Shown piece after piece: positions 17,332 to 25,570 of a stretch of DNA of 64,000 bases. Below the pieces are notes generated by a model. The model was not told where the DNA came from, searched no databases, and saw only the letters and a list, made by a program, of their open reading frames with translations. This DNA comes from Candidatus Gastranaerophilales bacterium (GTDB lineage Bacteria; Cyanobacteriota; Vampirovibrionia; Gastranaerophilales; Gastranaerophilaceae): assembly GCA_944323925.1 (NCBI GenBank), contig CALUUI010000008.1, positions 21,740-85,739 on the forward strand. The letters are read 5' to 3'. The translations under genes and the position numbers were made by a program. Within the stretch, counting starts at the first letter, position 1. Every line of letters begins with the position of its first letter.

Positions 17332-18006
17332 TTAATATACAGGAATGTCAACAGGTTCAGTAAGTTTAACTCCAATTACTTGGCCTTGCTTTAAATAAAC
17401 ACTTTTACCTTTTCTAAACATATCGGCAATACTGTCACCAATAAAGTATCCAACCCCGCCAATTGCACCGCCTATTGCACAAAATGGTGTTGTTAAATAT
17501 TGCAAACCAGGCATTGTATCTTCAGCTGATAAACCAACATCTACGGCATTAACGGTTATTTCTTTTGTCTTTTCCCAATTTTCTTTTACTGCTTCTCCAT
17601 ATCCTAATGAACCATAAATCCCTCCATCAGGAGTTAAATGTGTAATCCCTGTTAAGCTCATAGCCAAAGGAAGTTGTCTGCCGCTTGGAGTTACTACATG
17701 GTCAAAATCTAAATAAAGTATGGCACCTCTCGAAAAACTTCTTGGTGCTGTTATTCCTTTTACACTGCCCCTAATAACAGATCCGGATGGAAGTATTACA
17801 TTTGTTCCGGATACTTGTTCGGTTAGTAGCATTGCATTAAAATAGTCGCCCTCACTATTTGTTCTTGTATCTATCGGTGATAATAATTGAAGCGACAATA
17901 CTGTGCCTGCAGGTATTCTTTTGGTTTTTGCGTCTGCCTCAAATGGTGCAGCAATAGCTGTTGTTCCTAATAAAATTATTGATAAAATTATTGATAATGC
18001 TCTCAT
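17332..18006 (-). CDS. Secreted or periplasmic beta-rich protein of unknown function
   Basis: A 224-residue protein with a clear signal peptide (ALSIILSIILLGTTAIAA). The body begins RIPAGTVLSLQLLSPIDTRT and then GDYFNAMLLTEQVSGTNVILPSGSVIRGSV. This pattern of a 'to-low-value' ring strand followed by a PxGS turn resembles the TrbI/VirB10-like beta fold seen in many envelope proteins. A glycine-rich segment GGAIGGVGYFIGDSI near 180 may be membrane-associated. It lies 20 bases upstream of fliI and could be in its operon, but it is not a known flagellar protein. GGAGTAAT precedes the ATG. Confidence 0.75.
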   Translation of the reverse strand: MRALSIILSIILLGTTAIAAPFEADAKTKRIPAGTVLSLQLLSPIDTRTNSEGDYFNAMLLTEQVSGTNVILPSGSVIRGSVKGITAPRSFSRGAILYLDFDHVVTPSGRQLPLAMSLTGITHLTPDGGIYGSLGYGEAVKENWEKTKEITVNAVDVGLSAEDTMPGLQYLTTPFCAIGGAIGGVGYFIGDSIADMFRKGKSVYLKQGQVIGVKLTEPVDIPVY

Positions 18007-18178
18007 ATTACTCCTCCGTCTTTCTGCATTGTAGCATAATTATTATACGCGTGCAATTCTGGTATTTAGTTGATTTTTTAACTTTTGTAAATATTTTTTA
18101 TCTTAAGAGCAAAAAAAATATTTATGGGCTTTAATTAAGTGTAAAGATAGTAAAGATTATATTTTGGAAAAATAATAT

Positions 18179-19711
18179 ATGCCTATAGGAATGATTGATA
18201 GAGTTGGCAATTTTGTAACCACAATGACAAAACCGGATAATAAAGCTCCTATTATAGCATCAGAGGCTTTGTGTATTTCTGGGCGTACTCGTATGGCATA
18301 TAAAAGAGGAAAAGGGCAAGAAGCAAGAGAAAGAATTATTGAAGAACTTTCAGGTACTATTACTTGGTTATACGGGGTTTCCAGTTTAAATTTTATAGGT
18401 GACAAAATTCTTGAAAAAATCCTGAAACGAAAAGGTGTAAATTTTGATACCGGTTCTGATATTATGAGAAAGCCTTTTGATAATTTTATGATGAATAAAA
18501 ATAACTATCCAAAAGGATTTACCCCTAATAAAATTGCGTGGCTAAAAGGTGCTAAAGTTATTTCTGCTGTTGTATTAGCGGATTTATTTATTGGATGCGT
18601 TGTTCCTAAATGCAACCAAGCGCTTTCAAGATTAATTAATAAAAGAACATCAGAAAAAGAAAATAATCAAACCGAATTAAATATAAATAATACAACCCCC
18701 TCAGATAAGATAAACAAAACCTCGCCATCTTTTACAGGGCTTGGGGCATTAAACACTTTTACTCATATCATTGAAAATACTAATATCGGGCAATTAGTAG
18801 CAACTGATGTTGGAATTGTAGGAGGTAGAGTAAGTAATGCCAGAAAAAAAGAAGAAGCACTTGATATTGGTGTTAGAGATATAGGTTCAATGTACTTTTA
18901 TTATTGGGCAAGAGGTGATGTTAGTAAACTTATGAATTTGGCTGAAACAGGCGGAAAGACAAGCAGAAGGCTTGATCCAAAGTCCGTTAATTTTGTAAGC
19001 TCTTATATTGAAAACTTTTTAAATTCAAGAGGTGGCAGCTTGCCTGTTAATGAGTTTCAAGAATTAATGTTTGGCAAGGGATTTGTTGATATTCCTGCAG
19101 AACTTAATTTTGAAAAAGAAACACCGTCAAAAATCGCTGTGTTCTTGTCTAAATTTGGCAAAAAACTCCCGCCCCAGACTGAGGCAATTGAGCTAGATAA
19201 ATTCTTAAACGCTCTTTCTCCAGAGTTAAGAGAGCAGTATGAATCAATTGCAAGGGATATGGCTAATCTTCAACCAAAACGTTGCGGTGTTAGTATTATA
19301 AGTAAAAATCAGATTGAAGATCTATTTAAGGGTGGTGAAGTTAATTCACCGAAGTTCCTTCATTCAATCTTTGATAATTTTACTGATGGTGCTTATAAAA
19401 ACGAATATAAATACGTTTCTCATAAATCACTGTATAAGCACAAAGATAATGTTGCTCAATATATTGACGATATTATTAAGGCTGCAAAAGATGGAAAAGT
19501 TGATTCTAATCTTTTAAAATCTGTTAAAAATAAAAATCTTATGTATAACGGTCTAAATTTTGCAGCCGGATTTATTGTTGCTGTCGCGTTCTTATCAACT
19601 TTAATTCCTAAGATTCAATACTACGTCACAAGGAAAATAACCGGTAAAGAAGGATTTCCCGGCTCCGATAAATTTGGAAATAATCAGAATAATTTAAAAA
19701 CCGCAGCTTAA
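18179..19711 (+). CDS. Large hypothetical protein with two membrane segments
   Basis: This 510-residue protein is not recognised. One hydrophobic helix is at about 120-142 (AKVISAVVLADLFIGCVV) and one near the C-terminus at about 462-482 (AAGFIVAVAFLSTLI), which would place the region between them in one compartment. A low-complexity Asn/Thr linker (150-185) leads to PSFTGLGAL, a short motif like those in other unrecognised proteins here. The central part is charged and mostly helical. The ribosome site is weak (GGAAAA). It ends in a Gly/Asn-rich tail. Monocistronic. A lineage-specific envelope protein is the most that can be said. Confidence 0.75.
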   Translation: MPIGMIDRVGNFVTTMTKPDNKAPIIASEALCISGRTRMAYKRGKGQEARERIIEELSGTITWLYGVSSLNFIGDKILEKILKRKGVNFDTGSDIMRKPFDNFMMNKNNYPKGFTPNKIAWLKGAKVISAVVLADLFIGCVVPKCNQALSRLINKRTSEKENNQTELNINNTTPSDKINKTSPSFTGLGALNTFTHIIENTNIGQLVATDVGIVGGRVSNARKKEEALDIGVRDIGSMYFYYWARGDVSKLMNLAETGGKTSRRLDPKSVNFVSSYIENFLNSRGGSLPVNEFQELMFGKGFVDIPAELNFEKETPSKIAVFLSKFGKKLPPQTEAIELDKFLNALSPELREQYESIARDMANLQPKRCGVSIISKNQIEDLFKGGEVNSPKFLHSIFDNFTDGAYKNEYKYVSHKSLYKHKDNVAQYIDDIIKAAKDGKVDSNLLKSVKNKNLMYNGLNFAAGFIVAVAFLSTLIPKIQYYVTRKITGKEGFPGSDKFGNNQNNLKTAA

Positions 19712-19720
19712 CTAATTATT

Positions 19721-20530
19721 TTAAATTAGTGATTTACAAGCAGAACATTGCATACAATAATCTGTTTCTGCGTTGACTGATTTCGAGTAATCAAGAAAAC
19801 TACTACCTAAACGTCCTCTATAATCGTTTGCAAGATATGGGCAAGAGTATACTCCGTTTTGACTTAATGTTCTGCTATTCATACATTCTTTGGGTTTGTT
19901 GTTATATTCTGTAGGTGGATTTACTTTATCAAAGTACTGCCCTACTGAAATATCAGGAGCTACACCATAATCTTCAAATTTTTGACGAAACATTTCCAAT
20001 AACATATTTTCATCCTCTTTGTAATAATTAACAACTTCTAACATCGTTGAAAATTCATATCTCTCAAGATTTTTTATCGCAAACATTGTCTGACGATATG
20101 AGCCTCGATATCGTGCTGCATCATTCTTTAATTCGTCATAATGTGAAAGTGAAAATCTAAATAATAAATTATACTTACTTTCATCTTCTACTTTTCTTAG
20201 GAATCTTGCTTTCTTTTCATTGATAAATGATGCGTTTGTACATATACATACATTCGTATATTTTAAACATAACCTTAATATATTATTAAAATTCGGATGA
20301 GTCATCGGTTCTGCACCTGTTAAATATATACAGTTGATATTTTCATTTTTAACTTGCGATAGCATTTCTTTAATTTTATTTATATCAATAAAGTCTTTTG
20401 TATTTCTGTTTAGTGGAAAATCAATATAGCACTGTTTACAGCGTTGGTTGCAATATTTTGATGTTAATACTATATAAATATGATTTAGTTCTTCCAGTTT
20501 GTAAACCGGTGATGTAAATATGTTATTCAT
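19721..20530 (-). CDS. Radical SAM protein with C-terminal cysteine cluster
   Basis: A 269-residue radical SAM enzyme: Cys27-x3-Cys31-x2-Cys34 in SKYCNQRCKQCYID binds the [4Fe-4S] that cleaves SAM, and YLTGAEPMTHP is the following GGE-like SAM-binding motif. Cysteines at 206, 219 and the terminal C259/C262/C265 set could bind an auxiliary cluster, as in SPASM/twitch enzymes that modify peptides. No obvious precursor peptide is adjacent; a prepilin gene lies next upstream on the same strand. AAGGAGTGAGG precedes the ATG. The substrate is unknown. Confidence 0.85.
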   Translation of the reverse strand: MNNIFTSPVYKLEELNHIYIVLTSKYCNQRCKQCYIDFPLNRNTKDFIDINKIKEMLSQVKNENINCIYLTGAEPMTHPNFNNILRLCLKYTNVCICTNASFINEKKARFLRKVEDESKYNLLFRFSLSHYDELKNDAARYRGSYRQTMFAIKNLERYEFSTMLEVVNYYKEDENMLLEMFRQKFEDYGVAPDISVGQYFDKVNPPTEYNNKPKECMNSRTLSQNGVYSCPYLANDYRGRLGSSFLDYSKSVNAETDYCMQCSACKSLI

Positions 20531-20650
20531 TTTTAATCCCTCACTCCTTTAGTCTTATTCTAAAAATTCAAATCTAAAAATAAATTACTCGGGAAGGGAA
20601 TTATTTTTAATCAGTTGGATAATCTATATTTGATATTGTTTTTAGGGACA

Positions 20651-20688
20651 TAAAAAACTCCTAAAAATTTATTTTAGGAGTTTTTTTA
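20651..20688 (-). terminator. Intrinsic terminator after the prepilin gene
   Basis: Arms AAAACTCCTAAAA and its complement around a short loop, with A- and T-runs outside, lie 20 bases past the prepilin stop. It also could act on plus-strand readthrough. Confidence 0.85.
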
Positions 20689-20708
20689 GATCTTATTTAG
20701 TCCTTTTA

Positions 20709-21335
20709 TTATTCTTTAGAATCATCAGAAGCCGCTTTTGCTTTTTCTTTTATTCTTAAATCATATCTGTCATCCATATATTCTTGGCATTTATTATTCT
20801 CGTTACCGTTGCAAGAAACATTTCCGTTATTTGTAACTTTAATTTGTGCAAGCTCTGTATCTTCTCCCTTGATATCTGCACTAACTGTTATGGTAGCAGC
20901 TGTAGCATCAATTGTGACCGAATTAGCATTTTGCTCCGTAATTGAATATGTTATTCCGTCATTGGTCTTAACAGTATTGGCCCCATTACCAGCAGCATAT
21001 GTTCCGCCAACAGCCTTCGCAAAATAATAAGAGAACTTTCCAGTTCCAGAAGCAGGATCAGTTTGCCCTAATAATCCCAGAGGCTCCTTGGTTGAACACA
21101 ACCCAAATTCTTCTAAGTTTCCGTTCTCATCATATACTGTAGGATACATTTCTGCATCATTTAACATCGATGCAACTGCAACTTCTGTTCTAGTATATGC
21201 TTTTATAAACAATGCTTTCTTTTGATCCGGTCTTACTTTTGCCATATTTGATGCCATTACTGATACCAAAACAGCTACTAATGCCATAGCAACAAGTATT
21301 TCTACCAAGGTAAAGCCTTTTTTATTTTTTGCCAT
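20709..21335 (-). CDS. Type IV prepilin-like protein
   Basis: The 208-residue protein has the class III signal: short basic leader MAKNKKG, then FTLVEILVAMALVAVLVSVMA, with Glu5 of the mature protein, cleaved and methylated by a prepilin peptidase. The remaining domain is polar, Thr/Asn-rich, with Cys residues in LCSTKE and a CNGNENNKC pair near the end that could form a disulfide. This suits a pseudopilin or minor pilin. No pilus assembly genes are in the window. AGGAGG precedes the ATG. Confidence 0.9.
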   Translation of the reverse strand: MAKNKKGFTLVEILVAMALVAVLVSVMASNMAKVRPDQKKALFIKAYTRTEVAVASMLNDAEMYPTVYDENGNLEEFGLCSTKEPLGLLGQTDPASGTGKFSYYFAKAVGGTYAAGNGANTVKTNDGITYSITEQNANSVTIDATAATITVSADIKGEDTELAQIKVTNNGNVSCNGNENNKCQEYMDDRYDLRIKEKAKAASDDSKE

Positions 21336-21388
21336 AATATCCTCCTTATGAGTTATAAAAGGATTGTATCATATTGAGTAGAACAAGT

Positions 21389-22336
21389 CTATGATTTTAT
21401 TAATAAACTTGCCCCAATAACGCCTGCTGTATTTCCTAACTGTGCAGGAACGATTTCTACAGCTTGAGCTGAAATTGGTATTGCACGTTTTGCAATGGTT
21501 TCTTTTATAGGATTAAGTAAAATTTCACCGGCATCAGCAACACCGCCACCAATAATTATTTTTTCAGGGTTTAATAAGTTAACTACACTAGTTAAACCGA
21601 TACCAATGTATTCACCCATGATTGTAAATATCTTTTGTGCTACTCTGTCGCCTTGTTTTGCGGCTTCTGATACTATATAAGGGGTAATATCTGGATTTGC
21701 AAGTTCTCTATATTTTGTTGATTTACCACCCCTAATATATTCTTCAGCCATACTTACTATGCTTGGACCTGAGGCATACGCTTCTAAACAGCCTCTATCA
21801 CCACATCCGCATAACGGTCCGCCTGTTATATCAAGTTTGATATGTCCGATTTCCCCTGCTGAATTACTTGCTCCTCTTACAAGTTTACCGTTTATTATCA
21901 AACCTGAACCAATACCTGTTCCTACTGTTATACAAATAAGGTTTTGACAGCCTTTACCAGCTCCGAAATTAAGCTCTCCTAATGCTGCACAGCGTACATC
22001 ATTATCTACTCTTGTAGGAATGCCAAACTCTTCTTCAAAAACTTTGGCAATTGGCACATTTACCCAGCCAGGAATGTTTGGAGCTAATCTTACTATTCCT
22101 TCTTGATAGTCTACTTGCCCAGGAAAACCAAAACCTATTCCTTCTATATCCTTGGAGGTCGAATTGGTTTCCTTTAACAAGTCACTTACTGCTTGCTTCA
22201 TGTTGTTTATTGTATATTCATAACCCATCTCCGCTCTTGTTGGGATTGAATTTGAATATATGATATTTCCTTTTTCTCCGACTAATGCTATCTTAACGTT
22301 TGTTCCGCCTACGTCTATTCCTATTCTGTTTGACAT
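21389..22336 (-). CDS. ROK family sugar kinase (glucokinase-like)
   Basis: The 315-residue protein starts RIGIDVGGTNVKIALV, the ATP phosphate loop, has FPGQVDYQEG, NDVRCAALGE with the catalytic Asp, and the ROK zinc motif CGCGDRGCLEAYASG near 175. Length and motifs match cytoplasmic glucokinases that make glucose 6-phosphate from glucose and ATP. ROK repressors are excluded because there is no N-terminal helix-turn-helix. Other hexoses are possible substrates. It is a single gene with 53 bases to the prepilin gene downstream. Confidence 0.92.
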   Translation of the reverse strand: MSNRIGIDVGGTNVKIALVGEKGNIIYSNSIPTRAEMGYEYTINNMKQAVSDLLKETNSTSKDIEGIGFGFPGQVDYQEGIVRLAPNIPGWVNVPIAKVFEEEFGIPTRVDNDVRCAALGELNFGAGKGCQNLICITVGTGIGSGLIINGKLVRGASNSAGEIGHIKLDITGGPLCGCGDRGCLEAYASGPSIVSMAEEYIRGGKSTKYRELANPDITPYIVSEAAKQGDRVAQKIFTIMGEYIGIGLTSVVNLLNPEKIIIGGGVADAGEILLNPIKETIAKRAIPISAQAVEIVPAQLGNTAGVIGASLLIKS

Positions 22337-22455
22337 CTAAATCCCTTTCATTCTTATTTCGTACTATATAGCTATATTTTATAACAAACTTAACTAAATA
22401 AAAGTCAAATTATCAACTATTATTTGAAAATCATACGGATAGATTAATTTAAAAA

Positions 22456-22494
22456 TAAAAAGACCTTGATTATTTTTCTATCAAGATCTTTTTA
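22456..22494 (-). terminator. Terminator after the SIMPL protein gene
   Basis: Imperfect arms AAAAAGACCTTGAT and ATCAAGATCTTTTT around a 9-base loop lie about 25 bases past the SIMPL stop on the minus strand. Confidence 0.75.
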
Positions 22495-22516
22495 AGGTTT
22501 AATTTTTATCTTAATT

Positions 22517-23257
22517 CTATTTTACAGAATATGTAATTTTAACGTCGGCTTGGATTTTAATAACCCCCGGTTCTATTGAAGGAGTTGAAAAACTTTCTGC
22601 ACTACCTGCACTTGCTGTATCAGCTTTTAAATTCACTGCAGCATATCTAGTTCTTGCATATCCATTTTCGCTGTTTATTATTGTTATATCCTTGACATTC
22701 TTGATTGATACACCAGAGGCTGTTGCTGCTACTTTTGCTTGTTTTTCTGCTTTTTTTATTGCACAAGTTAGTAGTTCTTCTCTGTATTGTTCATAATTTG
22801 ATACACTGAAATTTAAGTTAGATACTCCGCTTGCTCCTAGTTTAATTGCTTTTTCAATTATAACAGGAATTTTGTCTATTGATTGCGTATGAACAACTAC
22901 CATGTTTGTTACTTGATATTTGTCAAAAGATCTTTTACTTCCGTTGTAGGTATATAGAGAATCTGCTCTAAAATCAGATGTCTTTACATAATCCCCGTTC
23001 TTTTTATCAATTATCGTATTTAATCCGTTTAGTACCTCTTGAGAAATTCTGTTGTTTTCGTTCATTGCTGTTTGCATTGATTTTGCATTTTCTGTTTGTA
23101 CTTCAATGTTAACTTCTACTGTATCCGGGGTAACCTCTTTTGACGCATTTGCACTTACTGATAATGTGTTTGTTTCATTATAAGGTACGTTTTGCGCCTG
23201 TATTGCTCCGCAAGTTAATAATAAACCCATTAACACAATTGCCATTTTCTTTTTCAT
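22517..23257 (-). CDS. SIMPL-domain (DUF541) secreted protein
   Basis: The 246-residue protein has a signal peptide (KKKMAIVLMGLLLTCGAIQAQ) and then the SIMPL pattern: TLSVSANASKEVTPDTVEVNIEV with later VTNMVVV, GVSNLNFSVSNYEQY and AVKKAEKQAKVAA-like helix (AIKKAEKQAKVAATASG). Members are oligomeric envelope proteins of poorly defined role, sometimes linked to oxidative stress. Cys16 near the cleavage site is followed by GAIQAQ, so lipoprotein processing is unlikely. GGAG precedes the ATG. Confidence 0.9.
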   Translation of the reverse strand: MKKKMAIVLMGLLLTCGAIQAQNVPYNETNTLSVSANASKEVTPDTVEVNIEVQTENAKSMQTAMNENNRISQEVLNGLNTIIDKKNGDYVKTSDFRADSLYTYNGSKRSFDKYQVTNMVVVHTQSIDKIPVIIEKAIKLGASGVSNLNFSVSNYEQYREELLTCAIKKAEKQAKVAATASGVSIKNVKDITIINSENGYARTRYAAVNLKADTASAGSAESFSTPSIEPGVIKIQADVKITYSVK

Positions 23258-23302
23258 TTTTTTCTCCTTATTCTTCTTTCTATTATAATACGATTTTTAT
23301 AA

Positions 23303-23336
23303 AAAAAAGTTCAATCTAATCAGATTGAACTTTTTT
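23303..23336. terminator. Intrinsic terminator between the 81-residue ORF and SIMPL gene
   Basis: Arms AAAAGTTCAATCT and AGATTGAACTTTT around AATC with flanking A/T runs end the minus-strand small gene upstream. Confidence 0.85.
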
Positions 23337-23365
23337 ATCTTCTTTTTCCTCATTTTCTTTTATGC

Positions 23366-23611
23366 CTAACAGGCTAATTTTTTGTAATATTTTTTGACAT
23401 CACAGACTATATCTTTTACAAAATCTTCTAGTACAGCTTTAAATGGTTTATTTTCCATTCCGTCAAAAATATAATAGAGCGGATCTTTTCCGTTATTAAA
23501 TCTCATCTGTCTATCTTTTTTATTTAGATATACACAGTGAAAGTTCTCGGGTATTTCTAATGATCCAATTGGTTTTTTGTTTCGTTCTATTGCTTCTCTA
23601 TCGTATGCCAT
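23366..23611 (-). CDS. Small hypothetical protein
   Basis: An 81-residue soluble protein (MAYDREAIERNKKPIGSLEIP...). It contains FHCVYLNKKDRQMRFNNGKDPLY-like beta pattern and a helical C-terminus ending in Cys. There is an AAGAAAGAG site before the ATG and a terminator after the stop, which support a real single-gene transcript. No family is recognised. Confidence 0.6.
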   Translation of the reverse strand: MAYDREAIERNKKPIGSLEIPENFHCVYLNKKDRQMRFNNGKDPLYYIFDGMENKPFKAVLEDFVKDIVCDVKKYYKKLAC

Positions 23612-23927
23612 GTCTTACTCTTTCTTAATATTACCTGTATATATATAAAAACATTTTTTTTAGTCTAATTTCAGAGTGTTATAAATATGTAACAAAAGTT
23701 AACATTGTTTAGTTATATTATATTATTTTTAATTTTTTCCGAAATCACCTTAAAACTCTTTATTCAATGAGTTTTTTCGGTTAAATCTTTAGTTTCAGAA
23801 ATTTCATACTTTTTGCTGATTTTTTATAAAAATCTAATAATATCAATACTTTTTGAGAAAAAACGGCTTGCAATATTTTCTATGATAGGTATAATAGGAG
23901 TTGAACACATAAGAAAGGAGTTTTAAG
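23612..23927. promoter_or_regulatory. Divergent intergenic region with HU promoter
   Basis: The 316 bases hold no gene. TTGCAA at 23868-23873, 16 bases, then TATAAT at 23890-23895 is a good sigma-70-type promoter for the HU gene, giving a leader of about 25 bases with AAGAAAGGAG. A hairpin with arms AAAACTC (23752) and GAGTTTT (23769), then T's, could be a terminator of an unseen small transcript or an attenuator. Confidence 0.7.
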
Positions 23928-24206
23928 ATGAACAAAGAAGAATTAGTTCAAGAGATTTCAAAAAAAGCTAAAGTTACTCAAAAAGAAGCAAGCGAAGTAC
24001 TAGGTGCTTTAATTGATACTATTCAAAAGACAGTTTCTAAAGGTAAAAAAGTTACTTTAGTTGGTTTTGGTACTTTTGAACCACGTAAGAGAGCTGCTAG
24101 AAATGGTAGAAATCCACAAACTAATAAAGAAATTAAAATCCCTGCTAAAACAGTTCCTGTTTTCTCTGCAGGTAAAAACTTCAAAACTATTGTTAACGGC
24201 AAATAG
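23928..24206 (+). CDS. hup: HU-family DNA-binding protein
   Basis: The 92-residue nucleoid protein begins MNKEELVQEISKKA, has VTLVGFGTFEPRKRAARNGRNP, the beta arm that inserts into the minor groove, and ends FSAGKNFKTIVNGK. These are characteristic of HU rather than IHF. It bends and compacts DNA as a dimer. It has a strong promoter, ribosome site and terminator of its own, as expected for an abundant protein. Confidence 0.97.
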   Translation: MNKEELVQEISKKAKVTQKEASEVLGALIDTIQKTVSKGKKVTLVGFGTFEPRKRAARNGRNPQTNKEIKIPAKTVPVFSAGKNFKTIVNGK

Positions 24207-24228
24207 TCTTTAACGATTTTTAAGTTTT

Positions 24229-24260
24229 AAAAAGCCCGAAAGTTACTTTCGGGCTTTTGT
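24229..24260 (+). terminator. Intrinsic terminator after HU gene
   Basis: Stem AAAAGCCCGAAAG with its complement around a short loop and TTTT tail, 22 bases past the stop. Confidence 0.95.
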
Positions 24261-24320
24261 TTTTATTTGTATTTTTATGTTATCATTAATTTATTGGTAT
24301 TATAAAAAAAGAGGTGATAT

Positions 24321-25118
24321 ATGGAAAAATTAGCAGAAATAGGTGTTTTTGGTGGCTCGGGATTTTATAAATTTCTTGATGATATAGAGGAAGTGAAAGT
24401 TGAAACACCTTATGGAATGCCTAGTGATAATATTTTCCTTGGTAAAATTGGAGAACACAAAGTAGCTTTTCTTCCAAGACATGGCAGAAATCATACTATT
24501 TTACCTCATTTAATTAACTATAGAGCAAACGTTTGGGCAATGAAAGAAATTGGTTGTACTCGAGTTATATCACCTTGTGCGGCGGGAAGTTTGCAAAAAC
24601 ACGTTGAACCTGGACATTTTGTTATTTGTGATCAGTTTGTAGATTGGACTGACGGTAGAAAATCTACTTTCTTTGAAGGACCGATTGTTACTCACCCATC
24701 ACCTGCGGAAACTTATTGTCCGGAACTTAGAAGTTTAGCCATTAAAACAGCTAAAGATTTAGGAATTACAGTTCACGAACAAGGTACTGTTGTTGTTATC
24801 AACGGACCAAGATTTTCTACTAAGGCGGAGTCTAAATTCTTTACTAACCAAGGCTGGGAAGTTATCAATATGACTGCTTTCCCTGAAGCATACCTTGTTA
24901 AAGAAATGGATATGTGCCCACTTAATATTTCTTTGATTACAGATTATGATGCAGGTCTTGTTGGTGATGTGCCACCTGTTTCTCATCACGAAGTTATCAA
25001 AGTGTTTAATAACAATGTGGCTAATCTCAAAAAACTTTTATTTACTATGATTGAGAATATTCCGGCTCAAAGACTTAACTGTCATTGTGCGGAAACTAAG
25101 AAAAGCTCTCAAATGTAA
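24321..25118 (+). CDS. mtnP: S-methyl-5'-thioadenosine phosphorylase
   Basis: The 265-residue enzyme splits methylthioadenosine with phosphate into adenine and methylthioribose 1-phosphate. GVFGGSGFYKF binds phosphate, LPRHGRNHTILPH and NYRANVWAMKEIGC follow, then NMTAFPEAYLVKEMD near 185, which is the MTAP-type nucleoside pocket, and TDYDAGL. A stretch near the C-terminus (NCHCAE) is Cys-rich. Methylthioadenosine arises from spermidine synthesis, and a SAM decarboxylase gene lies at 62.9 kb. GAGGTG precedes the ATG; yggT follows 15 bases after the stop. Confidence 0.95.
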   Translation: MEKLAEIGVFGGSGFYKFLDDIEEVKVETPYGMPSDNIFLGKIGEHKVAFLPRHGRNHTILPHLINYRANVWAMKEIGCTRVISPCAAGSLQKHVEPGHFVICDQFVDWTDGRKSTFFEGPIVTHPSPAETYCPELRSLAIKTAKDLGITVHEQGTVVVINGPRFSTKAESKFFTNQGWEVINMTAFPEAYLVKEMDMCPLNISLITDYDAGLVGDVPPVSHHEVIKVFNNNVANLKKLLFTMIENIPAQRLNCHCAETKKSSQM

Positions 25119-25133
25119 TTTATTGGAGGTTTA

Positions 25134-25400
25134 ATGAGTCTGGCTTATATTGTTGGGTTATTATTTCATTTCTATTCATTGCTGATTTTTATAAGGATTC
25201 TTTTAACTTGGATTCCTAATATTGATTGGGGACAACAACCGTTCAAGATTATTAGAGAATTATCAGATGCATACTTAAATATTTTTAGAAATGTTATTCC
25301 TCCGCTTGGCATGATTGATATTTCTCCGATGATTGCACTTATTGTTCTTTGGATTATACAAGGTGCAGTTGTTCGGTTACTTGTTATGCTTGGTTTATAG
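25134..25400 (+). CDS. YggT family membrane protein
   Basis: An 88-residue protein with two membrane helices (about 4-22 and 62-84) and the family motif RILLTWIPN followed by DAYLNIFRNVIPPLG. YggT proteins are small inner-membrane proteins found near division and osmotic genes; in chloroplasts and cyanobacteria relatives act in cofactor and nucleoid organisation. It has a GGAGG ribosome site and probably shares the mtnP transcript. A tRNA gene follows. Confidence 0.93.
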   Translation: MSLAYIVGLLFHFYSLLIFIRILLTWIPNIDWGQQPFKIIRELSDAYLNIFRNVIPPLGMIDISPMIALIVLWIIQGAVVRLLVMLGL

Positions 25401-25437
25401 AAATTTTGTGATATAGTTTAAATATAATTAAAAATTT

Positions 25438-25513
25438 GCGGTTGTAGCTCAGTAGGATAGAGCGGAGGTTTCCTAAACCTTGTCTGCCGTGGGTTCGACT
25501 CCCTCCAGCCGCA
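25438..25513 (+). tRNA. tRNA-Arg (anticodon CCU)
   Basis: A complete cloverleaf can be folded. Acceptor GCGGTTG pairs with CAGCCGC, the D arm is GCTC/GAGC, the anticodon stem GAGGT/ACCTT surrounds loop TTCCTAA with anticodon CCU at 25472-25474, which reads AGG, and the T loop is TTCGACT. One T-stem pair is a T-T mismatch (25490 with 25504). The 3' CCA is not encoded. TATAAT at 25423-25428 is a likely -10 box. Confidence 0.95.
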
Positions 25514-25570
25514 GATTTTTTTGCAAAAAAATTTTTTTCATATTTTATATAATTATCTTGTAATTCATTT

